From Alphaproteobacteria bacterium (GTDB lineage: Bacteria; Pseudomonadota; Alphaproteobacteria; UBA9219; RGZA01): a stretch of 64,000 nucleotides of DNA. The notes under the pieces were generated by a model. That model did not search any database, was not told the origin of the DNA, and saw only the letters and a program-made list of their open reading frames with translations. This document shows, one piece after another, positions 37,792-47,008 of the stretch (positions are counted from its first letter, which is position 1; each line of letters begins with the position of its first letter). The translations under genes and the position numbers were made by a program. The DNA is taken from NCBI GenBank assembly GCA_033762625.1, contig JANRLI010000016.1, positions 1-64,000 on the forward strand. The letters run 5' to 3'.

Positions 37792-37933
37792 GTGTAAAAC
37801 CACCACATCACATAGGCAGTTAACGCGCACCATACCTTCGTAAAACCGCCATCAAATAGTGGCTTTTCATATCCACTTGGCATCAGCACATGAAACAGCG
37901 ATAGTCAGCAGCACAAACCGGATTCAAGAAACG

Positions 37934-39448
37934 ATGACTGACTACATAAAAAAAATTACTGCCGCGCAGGTTTATGATATTGCATTAAAAACGTCACTGG
38001 ATGAAATGCCGCGCCTTAGCCGGCGTCTTAACGCCGATGTGTTGCTCAAACGCGAAGATCTGCAACCTGTGTTCTCGTTTAAATTGCGCGGCGCCTATAA
38101 CCGCATTGTGCAATTATCGCAATCTGCGCGAAATTCCGGCGTCATCTGCGCATCCGCAGGCAATCATGCGCAGGGCGTCGCATTATCCGCGCAGCGCCTT
38201 GGCATCAAGGCGATGATTGTTATGCCCATCACCACCCCGCCAATTAAAATCGATGCCGTTAGGTATTTTGGCGGTGATGTAGTATTGCATGGTGATACCT
38301 TTGATGAAGCTTATTTGCACGCGCGCGATTTGGAAAAAAAGCATCAACTCACCTTTATTCACCCCTACGATGATGAAGATGTAATTGCAGGCCAGGGCAC
38401 GATTGGCATGGAAATCCTGCAACAATATCAGGGCCCGATTGAAGCGGTGTTTGTCCCCATTGGTGGCGGCGGTCTGGCTGCGGGTGTTGCGGCGTACATC
38501 AAACATTTTCAGCCGCATGTAAAAGTCATCGGCGTTGAACCGGTTGATGCCGCATCCATGAAAGCTGCAATTGATGCAGGCGAACGCGTTACCCTAAGCC
38601 GTGTCGGTTTATTCGCAGACGGTGTTGCGGTGCGTCAGGTCGGCGAAGAAACCTTCCGCATTTGCCGTGAATTGCTGGATGATGTGCTTACCGCCAATAC
38701 CGATGAAATGTGCGCTGCCATCAAGGATATTTTCGAGGATACACGCGTGCTGTCCGAAGCAGCGGGCGCGCTCGCATTGGCCGGACTTAAAACCTACGTT
38801 GAACAGCATCCGCAGCGCAAAGGCGCGCTCATCGCCATCAACAGCGGCGCAAATATGAACTTTGACCGCCTGCGCCATGTGGCAGAACGCGCCGATATCG
38901 GCGAAGACCGCGAAATTTTGCTTGGCGTTACGATTCCCGAAGAACCCGGCAGCTATCGCCGCTTTGTGCAATTGCTGGGGCCGCGCATCGTGACCGAGTT
39001 CAACTACCGCTATGCGGCTGGGCATGATGCGCATGTCTTTGTGGGCCTGCGCATGGATCATGCGCACACCGAAAAAGAAAAAATCATCACCGAACTTGCC
39101 AAAGCCGGATATAAGGCAATTGACATGAGCGCGGATGAAACCGCGAAGCTGCACATCCGCTACATGGTCGGTGGGCGCGCGCCAAATCTGCACAATGAAA
39201 TGCTGCTACGTTTTGAATTTCCGGAACGCCCCGGCGCGCTCATGAAATTTCTGGATAGCATGGAAGCCAGCTGGAACATTACACTGTTCCATTACCGCAA
39301 TCACGGTGCGGATTATGGCCGCGTGCTGGTCGGTGTTGAAATTCCGCACCAAGACCGCCAGCATTTCATCGCGCAATTGAACAAATTGGGTTATCCCTAT
39401 GAAGAAGAAACCAACAACCCGGTCTATCAAATGTTCTTGGGGCACTAA
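37934..39448 (+). CDS. ilvA: threonine ammonia-lyase, biosynthetic type
   Basis: A 504-residue PLP enzyme that deaminates threonine to 2-oxobutanoate, the first step to isoleucine. The PLP lysine is Lys50 (SFKLRGAYN), the phosphate loop is VPIGGGGLAAG, and SEAAGALALAG closes the core near residue 300. The C-terminal ~180 residues form two ACT-like regulatory units (TIPEEPGSYRRFVQLL and FEFPERPGALMKFLDSM), as in the isoleucine-inhibited biosynthetic enzyme. I start it at the ATG at 37934 after AAGAAA. Monocistronic. Confidence 0.95.
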   Translation: MTDYIKKITAAQVYDIALKTSLDEMPRLSRRLNADVLLKREDLQPVFSFKLRGAYNRIVQLSQSARNSGVICASAGNHAQGVALSAQRLGIKAMIVMPITTPPIKIDAVRYFGGDVVLHGDTFDEAYLHARDLEKKHQLTFIHPYDDEDVIAGQGTIGMEILQQYQGPIEAVFVPIGGGGLAAGVAAYIKHFQPHVKVIGVEPVDAASMKAAIDAGERVTLSRVGLFADGVAVRQVGEETFRICRELLDDVLTANTDEMCAAIKDIFEDTRVLSEAAGALALAGLKTYVEQHPQRKGALIAINSGANMNFDRLRHVAERADIGEDREILLGVTIPEEPGSYRRFVQLLGPRIVTEFNYRYAAGHDAHVFVGLRMDHAHTEKEKIITELAKAGYKAIDMSADETAKLHIRYMVGGRAPNLHNEMLLRFEFPERPGALMKFLDSMEASWNITLFHYRNHGADYGRVLVGVEIPHQDRQHFIAQLNKLGYPYEEETNNPVYQMFLGH

Positions 39449-39473
39449 TCTGTTACGCCGCGTACTGCGTGCT

Positions 39474-41675
39474 TTATTCCACTCTGTCAAATCCCCACAC
39501 AGCATTATTGATGCCGGGCTGGGTTGCTGCGCCAACCAGTTCAAGACGCAAATTATTATTCATATGGCGCGGTAATCCAAAGCGCAGCGTACGGTCAGAT
39601 AATTGCCATTCATGCACGCGGCGAACAACACCCGATGCCAGATCAGCCGAAAGTGTTTCGGTAAACGTGCCTTCCACTACATTGGTCGTGGGTCGGCCGT
39701 AAATGCGCACCAGCTCGCTCAGGATATTTTTATAATCACGCTCCAGTGCCGATGAACTATCGCTGGTGTTTTCAAACACCACACCATGGCGAACCAGCTT
39801 GCCGTTCTTTGTTTCATACACCACGCGTTGCGGGGTTGAAAGACGCGTGAACACATCATCGCTGACCACAATCATGCCATTTGATACATTCGCGCTAAGA
39901 TTTTCTTTTTTCAACTTTTCAAGCAGCGCGGTTTGCGTCATGCCCAATTCCGGCTTGCGCAGCAATTCATCGCTGGATACTTCCAGCGCCTCGGTTGCTG
40001 CCTTGCCTTCAACCGGCACAGCCACAGTTGCATCCGGCGCATTGCTGAAATGCACCGTATAATTCATGCCTACACGCCATGCGTGGGTGTCTTGGGCTGC
40101 GTCAGGATAGCGCTGGAAATAATCGCCCGATAGCGAAACGGTATGAATACCGGTGGTATAGCTATAACGGCCCGATGCGGTTTCACTGAAAATATGGTTG
40201 CTGGGCGGCACATATTCTTCTGTGTTGTTATTCTGGTAATTCACATTGAATGAATGGCCATAATAATTTGCATTCGCCGAAATCTGCGGGCCATATTGCA
40301 ATGAATGGCGCGCGCCGGTTGTGCTTTCGGTAATCACCATACCAGGACTTAAGGTTCCTGATAATTCACCAAAGGTCCATCGCCAATCCGCGCCCAGGGA
40401 ATGATCATGCGCCTCGGTTATCGCAGCGGTAATATTGTTATGCAGCTTGCGGTAACGAAAGCCATACCGGCCTGATACATCATCGGTAATCGTTTTCGTT
40501 ACATTCAATCCGGTTGTATAGGTTTGCGAATGCGTGGTTACGCTTTCATTGCGCAAATGCGTGGATGATGCATCAACCGACCCCGTCAGCCCATCAACCA
40601 GTGTGCCAAGCAGCGGCCCCGTTAAACGCACACCGTAAGTATTTTCAGTTAACGGGTTTGCCGTCTCCAGCGCGGATTCCGTGCGGTTCTGGCGGCCCGT
40701 TAAGCGAAGCCCGCCATCAAACTTCCAGCCAATCTGTGTTTCAAGATGGCTTTGGTTAGACTGCACACTACCCCCCGCAGGCTGATAATTCGTGCCATAG
40801 CGTTCAAACAAAACACTATAGGTCAGCGGGATTTTGCTGTGCCCCTCCAGACGCGTGAACAATCCCACATCCGTCTGATTGGTTTTGGGTGATGTGACCA
40901 CCGCGCCGGGTAAATCGCCATTCAATATACCAACTTCATTTTCAAAGCTCAGGCTTTGCCCCAACAGGTTCATATCGGTTGATGCGCCCAGCGACGTTAC
41001 ATTTTGTTGTAAGTCCAGCGATGAAACCGCGCTATCGGGTTTCTTGTAGTTATAAACATGATTGATAATGAACGAGCCATAGGCATCGTTTTCAGCAAGG
41101 TACGATGCACCGGTGAAAAAACTTTTATCAAAATTGACCTGACGGTAAATGCTCTGGTCAAACCCCGCCATGGCGTTAACAGAATGCGACCACGCACCGG
41201 AACTGCTTGGCTGCAATTCAATATTTGCGCCTTTTAACGGTAACTGCATGGAACGCGGCGAGAAGCTGGCATAAAAATCACCGGCATCAACCACATACGG
41301 CACTGCGCTTTCGCCGTTTTCCCATGTGGTTGAAAATTGCTCCACGCTTCCATTGCGGTACTGGCTGCGATAGTCGCTGCGGTTATAAAGTCCGTTAAAG
41401 CGGCCCTTGATGGATTGGTAAGGGGAAATTTCTTTTGAAAACTGCGCGTTGGTTTCGCCGTAAATCTGGTTGCCTGTATTCTGATACGGACTACCCGCCA
41501 GCGCGCCCGAATACTGGTAATTCGAAACATCCACTGACGCATCACCTTCAATCAGCCAGCCCGAAAGCGGGTCGAATGACACAGCATTTCCTTGGGCGCT
41601 TTCTTCTGCAAATGCTGGCGCAGCCAGCAGTAAGCCGGCCAGTGCGCATGATGTGAAAAGGAAGCGTTTAGTCAT
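39474..41675 (-). CDS. predicted outer-membrane beta-barrel with C-terminal soluble domain
   Basis: I do not recognise this 733-residue protein. A signal peptide (FLFTSCALAGLLLAAPAFAEE) is followed by ~530 residues of alternating amphipathic strands with Tyr/Trp girdles (YRSQYRNGSVEQFSTTW, SGRYGFRYRKLHNNIT, GRYSYTTGIHTVSLSGDYF). This is consistent with a large barrel of about 20-24 strands. The last ~180 residues are soluble (ELGMTQTALLEKLKKENLSANV; RYGRPTTNVVEGTFTETL) and would lie in the periplasm. It is the last of four consecutive genes for exported proteins, 8 bp after the previous one. It may be a channel or assembly platform for the secreted proteins upstream. Confidence 0.75.
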   Translation of the reverse strand: MTKRFLFTSCALAGLLLAAPAFAEESAQGNAVSFDPLSGWLIEGDASVDVSNYQYSGALAGSPYQNTGNQIYGETNAQFSKEISPYQSIKGRFNGLYNRSDYRSQYRNGSVEQFSTTWENGESAVPYVVDAGDFYASFSPRSMQLPLKGANIELQPSSSGAWSHSVNAMAGFDQSIYRQVNFDKSFFTGASYLAENDAYGSFIINHVYNYKKPDSAVSSLDLQQNVTSLGASTDMNLLGQSLSFENEVGILNGDLPGAVVTSPKTNQTDVGLFTRLEGHSKIPLTYSVLFERYGTNYQPAGGSVQSNQSHLETQIGWKFDGGLRLTGRQNRTESALETANPLTENTYGVRLTGPLLGTLVDGLTGSVDASSTHLRNESVTTHSQTYTTGLNVTKTITDDVSGRYGFRYRKLHNNITAAITEAHDHSLGADWRWTFGELSGTLSPGMVITESTTGARHSLQYGPQISANANYYGHSFNVNYQNNNTEEYVPPSNHIFSETASGRYSYTTGIHTVSLSGDYFQRYPDAAQDTHAWRVGMNYTVHFSNAPDATVAVPVEGKAATEALEVSSDELLRKPELGMTQTALLEKLKKENLSANVSNGMIVVSDDVFTRLSTPQRVVYETKNGKLVRHGVVFENTSDSSSALERDYKNILSELVRIYGRPTTNVVEGTFTETLSADLASGVVRRVHEWQLSDRTLRFGLPRHMNNNLRLELVGAATQPGINNAVWGFDRVE

Positions 41676-41683
41676 TTATGGTG

Positions 41684-42199
41684 CTAGCTCTTCTGGCGCG
41701 TCGTCAATTCAAACAGATATTCGCCCGACCCGCGAAGGCGGGTATTGCCGATACGCGCATCCTGGTAATGCACATCGGTCTCAACTTCGGCGGACACAAC
41801 GCTGACCAATAGCGGCCTACCATCATCGCCCTGCTTGGTTTTCTGGCCAATCACCTTGATGGCGCGGATGCTTTTAACCTCGATGCGCGCATCAAATGGC
41901 ACATGGTTATTCAGCGCGCTGATCAATTCACTACGGTTTGGAAAACGCTCGCCCAGATAGTTTTCAATATCCCCCGTGCCCCAATTCGCCATCAGCTTTT
42001 CAATCGCCTTGCGGATGAATTCCTGATCAAGTGATACGGTTGGCGCGCCGACAGGACCGCCGCTCTTGTCATCGGCCTGTAACACGCTGTCATTTTCAAA
42101 CGGGGTTTTGATGGCGCGTTTTTCACGGAATTCACGTGCATCCACGGGCGATGCCACCAGCATCAATCCGGCAACCAGCATCAGAATAATTTTTTTCAT
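41684..42199 (-). CDS. small exported protein, possibly NTF2-like
   Basis: A 171-residue protein with a signal peptide (KKIILMLVAGLMLVASPVDA). The body (FIRKAIEKLMANWGTGDIENYLGERFPNR; ARIEVKSIRAIKVIGQKT; VSAEVETDVHYQDARIG) has the helix-then-four-strand order of an NTF2-like fold, but this is a weak guess. It lies 13 bp after the 237-residue protein and 8 bp before the barrel gene. The ATG at 42199 has a GGAG site. No family is recognised. Confidence 0.7.
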   Translation of the reverse strand: MKKIILMLVAGLMLVASPVDAREFREKRAIKTPFENDSVLQADDKSGGPVGAPTVSLDQEFIRKAIEKLMANWGTGDIENYLGERFPNRSELISALNNHVPFDARIEVKSIRAIKVIGQKTKQGDDGRPLLVSVVSAEVETDVHYQDARIGNTRLRGSGEYLFELTTRQKS

Positions 42200-42212
42200 A
42201 TGCACTCTCCCG

Positions 42213-42926
42213 TTACAGTTTTACAAAACTACTGATGATCACGCTGCCACCGCCTGCCCCGTTGGTTTGTACCGTCAGTGTCATGCGATAGGTCACGCCG
42301 CCCTTTGAAATCTGTACATTCGGCGTTGCAAGCCCGCCGCCAAGTCCGGGGATAAGCGTTGTGATATTTGCAACCCAACCATTCAATCCGGTCACGGCTG
42401 CACTTACAGTGGTAAAGCTATCCACCTGTAATACACCGTTCAGCGCGGAAGGTCCTGCCGCCATCGAACATGCGCCATTACCCGACGCCGGGAACACCAG
42501 ATCCACCGATGGCGCAAATGCAAATGCCGCCGGAAAACGCGTACCATCAGGACAGGTCACAAGAGCTGTTGTTGCAGACGAAGATGTTGTCGTAACCGAA
42601 CGGGTTTCGGGGTCAATCTGGTTACGCACATCACTGACGCGGAAGGGGAGAATTCCGCCCGCACCTGCTGGGCGTTGCTTGAGCAATTTAATATCGACCA
42701 GTTCCTGATTGCGGCCATCGATTTTTATGGTTTGCAGTGTAGGTGCGGATTTTGAAACGGATTTTACTTCCGGTACCGCTGGCACAGGCTTGGGCGCCTG
42801 CACTTGACTAGGCGCTTGCGTAATCGAATAGGTTGCAACGCCTTCAAATTGCTTGAACGGCACAGCATGCGCAGGCAATGCCAGCAGCGCAACACTTATG
42901 CATGGAATGATAAAACTGCGGGTCAT
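42213..42926 (-). CDS. exported protein sharing a motif with the 980-residue protein
   Basis: A 237-residue protein with a signal peptide (IIPCISVALLALPAHA). A Pro/Val/Ala linker follows, then LVDIKLLKQRP...LPFRVSDVRNQIDP at residues ~76-108. This closely matches LVDIRLMKVKP...SPFTIGDVKNKIDP in the 980-residue protein upstream. The C-terminal ~100 residues are strands rich in Ala, Thr and Val with a Cys pair (VTCPDG, NGACSM), resembling a small beta-sandwich such as those of pilin-like or secreted fibre proteins. The function is unknown; the shared motif implies a common partner. Confidence 0.75.
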   Translation of the reverse strand: MTRSFIIPCISVALLALPAHAVPFKQFEGVATYSITQAPSQVQAPKPVPAVPEVKSVSKSAPTLQTIKIDGRNQELVDIKLLKQRPAGAGGILPFRVSDVRNQIDPETRSVTTTSSSATTALVTCPDGTRFPAAFAFAPSVDLVFPASGNGACSMAAGPSALNGVLQVDSFTTVSAAVTGLNGWVANITTLIPGLGGGLATPNVQISKGGVTYRMTLTVQTNGAGGGSVIISSFVKL

Positions 42927-43016
42927 TAAAGGGGGATGCCTCTACACAATTTGATTATTTTGGGTAACAAAATGGCGGTTTTTTTACAAGAAATGATTGC
43001 GCTAAGCCTGATAATA

Positions 43017-43054
43017 ATGGGGCAAGTCGTCATGAAAACCACAACCTGCCCCAT
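43017..43054 (-). promoter_or_regulatory. intercistronic hairpin
   Basis: ATGGGGCA-x-GTxGT arms pair over 14 positions (two as G-U) around a 10-nt loop, in the 174-bp gap between the 980- and 237-residue genes. The T run is poor, so partial termination or RNA processing is likely rather than a full stop. Confidence 0.5.
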
Positions 43055-43100
43055 CATACTCAAAAGTAAACCTCAAAAGCACCCATGCGCTAAGTTTTTA

Positions 43101-46043
43101 TTAAGGCTTATACGGATTGCATGCACGCGCCGCAGCATCACACCCTGATGGGCACGGCGCTACATTCATCGCCGCATCATGATAACAGGTGGTGAGTGTA
43201 TTGGCATCGGAGCAATAATTTCCATCCGCCTTTCCGGAACAAAATGGTGCAGAACCGCCTGATGCCGGGCCGGATGTACTGCGCAAACTACGTGGCGCAA
43301 TGGGCGCAGCAGGGGCGGTTGGCGCAATTCCATCATTGCCAAGACCTTTAGGCGCAGGTTTTCCATTACCTGCATCCGCATTTTCATTTGCCGCAGGGTC
43401 GATTTTGTTTTTTACATCGCCAATGGTGAAAGGCGACACACCGCTTAAGGGTTTTACCTTCATCAAGCGGATATCGACCAGCACATTATCCTTATCACCC
43501 ACTGCGCGCTTGTCACCGCCAGCGCGTTTGGGTTTTGCGGCATTCAGTGCGTTATCCAGATTTTTGCCATTGCCCAGCTTGTCTTTCAGATTTCCCTTCG
43601 CTGCGGCCTTGGTCAGATCATCGGCATGGGCTTCACCCTCGCGCTTATTCTTTTTGGTATCTAACGGGTCTGTATCCAGCCCGTTTTTCGACATGCCGCC
43701 AACCCAAGGCTTGATGTCCTTTGCTTTGGTTGCGCCGTTTTTGCCAATACCTTTTTCAATCAGCTTGCGCTCCTGTTCTTTGATTTTGCTGTAATCGGAA
43801 TAATACAATGATGTATCAGGTGCACAGCATGGGCTTTGCACATATCCGCTCTTGGTCAAATGGCACTTGGCGCGCGCATCCGTGCCTTTACCCGCAGCTT
43901 TCACGCACGCCTTGAGCGCGGCGGGCGTTTTGCATACCACGCGGAACAAATCCGGCTTGCCGTCAAACGCAGTACCAAAAGTGCAATTACCGTTTGAATC
44001 ATCCACCAGCTTCTTTGCCGCTGCCAGTTCTTCAGGTGTACGCTGCGATGGGTCATACGTATCTACATATGCGCTGCCGCCGCCAAATACTGCCGCCACA
44101 CAACATGGTTTTTCGACTAACCCTCCAGCGCCGATTTTGCATTTTTCCTGTCCGAAGGTGTTTTTACACGTGGTGCGATTGGCTTCGCTGCCGCATGAAA
44201 TAATGCGCGGGTCATAGGTCAACAGATTGTCCACCGAATAGCCGCCAACCGAACATGCCTGCGCAGGTTCGCCGCCATGCGTTTCCACAAATTTCTTGAC
44301 GACCGCAACACCTTCCACACTGTCCAGCCCATCCGGATTGAATGAACAGCATACGGTGGTGGCACGGCCCAAATCATCAACCGCCTTGGGGTCGCATACG
44401 CGCTGGTTCATCCAGCTGAAATGATTCTGGCATGCCTCATAGGTTTGCTTCAGCGTGCACACAACTTTCAACGGATCATTAGGCGTGGTGGTACAGAACG
44501 GTCCACCACTTTCCTTGGCAACCTTGGCTGCAAACTCCATCGCCATTTGCTCGCCCTGGCTGGGTTTTTCGCCGCCCTTACAACATGGAATTTCATTTCC
44601 GCCCAATTCCAGCGTGCTGGATACGCAAGCTTTGGGGTATGCCTTTGTACATACATCTAACCCTTGGCCATCCTGACATTTAATCAGGTTACGCATGGCG
44701 GAATCCGTGCTGCACAGCCCGCCGGTTTTTCCGGTCATCGCATAGGTCAGGTTTTTCTGAATGGTATTGCGCGCCTTATCCATATCCCATGGATGATAGC
44801 TAGATGGGCTATAACTCACAAAATCATCGCAGACGGTTTCAATCGGCACATCATTGAACGCCGCAGCAAAGATATTCGCTTGCGGATAACGCTGCACGAA
44901 ATACTGCTTACAGGTTGCGCGCACCTCTTCCTTGACTTTCTTGAACTCCGCATCGCCAATCAACGCCGCGCCTTCGGCTTTGGGCTTCACGTTCTTTTTG
45001 TAATAATCGCCGCGTTCCACCTGGAATTCGGCCCATTGCAATTTGCCCATGGATTGCACGATGTAGCGGTCACGCAATATCGCACATACTTTTTTGGAAT
45101 TGCTTGCCGACAAATTGGTAGGCTCAAAATAATCATAGCATTTTTGGTAAAGCGTATTGGCTAAATCCTTATAGCCATCCTTACCCAATTCGGGCACAAA
45201 CATCTGCGCATAATATTGTTCGAACGGAATGTGATCGCCGCCAATCAATCCCAAACCTTCCGCCAGTGCGCCGCCCGCTGAAACTACAAATCCCACAACC
45301 TTACCGGCAACGCTTTCGCATGCAGCAGCCGCCACATCACTCACGATGGGAATGGAACCAATGCCGGAATATTCTTCAGCCAGCTTGCAGGCCACTTTGG
45401 GCCCCATGGTGGTAATCATGGTTTCAAGGGCCGCGCCGTAATTTCCATCCTTAATCGACTTCAAGATGGAAATGGTTGTTCCTACAATCTGATCAACCAG
45501 TTTTTCAGACGGGAAGTTACTGTCAAACGCGGCATCGCATTCGCAATCCCAATTCGTCAGAATTGGCCCCAGATAAGGAATGGCGGAGATTTCGGAATCT
45601 ACCGCACTTTTACCCTCACTGATCTGGTCAGCCAGCAAGTTGCGCAGAAAATCCGCTTTGCTCTTGCCCAGATATTCATCGCCCTTGCGGTCGATAAACT
45701 GATAAGCCTGCTGGATGGGCTGATAGCTTTTGCAATTCCCGCCGTTGATGGGCAACAGCTTGGGGATGCTTTGCAGTTTGGTAACTTTCAACGCGCCAAT
45801 AAATCCAACCAGCGAATAATCCTGCTCCAGCGTATAGGCTACAATGGTGCTGGCACATACCGGATGCTTGATTGCGAAAATGGTAGCTTCGCGTTGGTCA
45901 TTATCCAGCCCCAATAACGGACTAATTTTTTCGAGCACATCTTCCCATGATGGCCATCCGGCATGCGCAGGTGGTGCGCCAAGCACCATAAAACATGCAA
46001 AGCTTGCAGCGATTATCCGCTGGAATAGGTGTATCTTGGCCAT
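43101..46043 (-). CDS. 980-residue exported protein with four six-cysteine modules
   Basis: I do not recognise this protein. A signal peptide (IIAASFACFMVLGAPPAHAG) is followed by ~400 mostly helical residues with scattered cysteines. Then come four tandem modules (residues ~444-488, 517-566, 597-648, 687-740), each with the order C-x(11-19)-C-x8-C-x(7-13)-C-x(11-14)-CC. After a basic Lys/Gly linker comes LVDIRLMKVKP...DVKNKIDP (~855-888), a motif shared with the 237-residue protein, then a Pro/Ala stretch and a final six-Cys knot. The regular cysteines imply disulfide-bonded repeats, outside the cytoplasm. It heads the four-gene export locus, with a GGTCAAG/CTTGACC repeat upstream. Confidence 0.8.
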   Translation of the reverse strand: MAKIHLFQRIIAASFACFMVLGAPPAHAGWPSWEDVLEKISPLLGLDNDQREATIFAIKHPVCASTIVAYTLEQDYSLVGFIGALKVTKLQSIPKLLPINGGNCKSYQPIQQAYQFIDRKGDEYLGKSKADFLRNLLADQISEGKSAVDSEISAIPYLGPILTNWDCECDAAFDSNFPSEKLVDQIVGTTISILKSIKDGNYGAALETMITTMGPKVACKLAEEYSGIGSIPIVSDVAAAACESVAGKVVGFVVSAGGALAEGLGLIGGDHIPFEQYYAQMFVPELGKDGYKDLANTLYQKCYDYFEPTNLSASNSKKVCAILRDRYIVQSMGKLQWAEFQVERGDYYKKNVKPKAEGAALIGDAEFKKVKEEVRATCKQYFVQRYPQANIFAAAFNDVPIETVCDDFVSYSPSSYHPWDMDKARNTIQKNLTYAMTGKTGGLCSTDSAMRNLIKCQDGQGLDVCTKAYPKACVSSTLELGGNEIPCCKGGEKPSQGEQMAMEFAAKVAKESGGPFCTTTPNDPLKVVCTLKQTYEACQNHFSWMNQRVCDPKAVDDLGRATTVCCSFNPDGLDSVEGVAVVKKFVETHGGEPAQACSVGGYSVDNLLTYDPRIISCGSEANRTTCKNTFGQEKCKIGAGGLVEKPCCVAAVFGGGSAYVDTYDPSQRTPEELAAAKKLVDDSNGNCTFGTAFDGKPDLFRVVCKTPAALKACVKAAGKGTDARAKCHLTKSGYVQSPCCAPDTSLYYSDYSKIKEQERKLIEKGIGKNGATKAKDIKPWVGGMSKNGLDTDPLDTKKNKREGEAHADDLTKAAAKGNLKDKLGNGKNLDNALNAAKPKRAGGDKRAVGDKDNVLVDIRLMKVKPLSGVSPFTIGDVKNKIDPAANENADAGNGKPAPKGLGNDGIAPTAPAAPIAPRSLRSTSGPASGGSAPFCSGKADGNYCSDANTLTTCYHDAAMNVAPCPSGCDAAARACNPYKP

Positions 46044-46116
46044 GAAGGGTCTCGGTCGAAGGAACAGAAATTAGGAGCGTTATTGCCCCTAAACCTTGCC
46101 GGACTCTTGTTGTTTT

Positions 46117-46139
46117 GGTCAAGACAGGATTACTTGACC
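46117..46139. promoter_or_regulatory. inverted repeat GGTCAAG-N9-CTTGACC
   Basis: Perfect 7-bp arms about 75-95 bp upstream of the 980-residue gene. On the minus strand its right arm includes TTGACC, a plausible -35, so a bound repressor would cover the promoter. Confidence 0.45.
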
Positions 46140-46150
46140 GGTCCGTCTGA

Positions 46151-46363
46151 CTACCTGTTCATTTCCGGGGTGTGGCCTGAAAGCTCGTCACGTAATGCTA
46201 AAAGCACATTACGATGAATATCCGCAAGCATGCGGGTAGTGGGTGAAATCATACCGGCAGGTAACGGGGCGCCTGCACATTTCAACGCTTCCGCACCGTG
46301 CCATTCGCGCTTCGTGCCAAGGCTCGATAACTGGGTCAGCTTCACTTCAGTGATAATACTCAC
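46151..46363 (-). CDS. small unknown protein
   Basis: A 70-residue protein starting with GTG at 46363, with a strong GGGGAGGGG site. It overlaps the end of the upstream gene (GTGA), which supports coupled translation. One cysteine (LKCAGAP); the C-terminal half is helical (MLADIHRNVLLALRDELSGH). No family is recognised. Confidence 0.55.
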   Translation of the reverse strand: MSIITEVKLTQLSSLGTKREWHGAEALKCAGAPLPAGMISPTTRMLADIHRNVLLALRDELSGHTPEMNR

Positions 46364-46692
46364 AGCCCCTCCCCTAACGGATCTTCCGTTTGGCGCGCGG
46401 TGAGCAGCATTTTTTTAACCGGATCAAAATGGAACAGGATATCTTCGGAAATACCGTTCTCATGCGTTTTGGCAATCGTCACCGTAACTGGCTTATCCTT
46501 GGCTGATGATGCGATGCTAATCATCGCATCATTGCATTGATAAGTGGAGAAGCGTTCGCTTGGACGTTTCGATGTTCCCTGAGTCGTCGGAGCAGAGGCT
46601 GTAACCAAATTCAGGTCAAAATAATTCATCGCCGCTAAAATTTTTCTCGCAGCTTCGGGAATATTGTGATTTGACGCCCCAAAATATTTCAT
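46360..46692 (-). CDS. small unknown protein
   Basis: A 110-residue protein, no signal peptide. A short helical N-terminus (PEAARKILAAMNYFD) is followed by strands (AMISIASSAKDKPVTVTIAKT, DILFHFDPVKKMLLTAR), the last of which ends close to the overlapping small gene. It forms a two-gene unit with the 70-residue protein. No family is recognised; the ribosome binding site is weak. Confidence 0.55.
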   Translation of the reverse strand: MKYFGASNHNIPEAARKILAAMNYFDLNLVTASAPTTQGTSKRPSERFSTYQCNDAMISIASSAKDKPVTVTIAKTHENGISEDILFHFDPVKKMLLTARQTEDPLGEGL

Positions 46693-47008
46693 AATTTTTT
46701 ATCGGTTGCTTCATAAAGCGTTCATCTTCGAACCACTAACCACTCAACGCATGAGCTGGTGCACCTCGCTTCATTCTATGGAAAAATCACAAAGAAAGCG
46801 TGAAACCGCCTTAACCAACTGATATTGTTAAGGTTATTCGCGCATTAACCAGGTATGAATTTTCTGTTCAATTTGTGTAAAAAATCGCCTGTATTTATCT
46901 AAAATGCCAATGATTTCAATGATTTAATTCAGTTTTTTTTAATACGGCGCAGTTATGCTGTCCGGATAACAAGAAAATTATTTTTTAAGTCACAAAAGGG
47001 GTACGACT
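46693..47008. other. divergent intergenic region upstream of sciP
   Basis: 316 bp without a gene. It holds a CCTTAAC-N11-GTTAAGG inverted repeat (46809-46833) and several TTAA tetramers that recall CtrA half-sites, but none has the standard TTAA-N7-TTAA spacing. AT-rich DNA just before sciP probably carries its promoter. Confidence 0.45.

Noticed and set aside
46801-46960. CtrA boxes upstream of sciP
   Set aside because: Several TTAA tetramers are present, but none forms the TTAA-N7-TTAA site.
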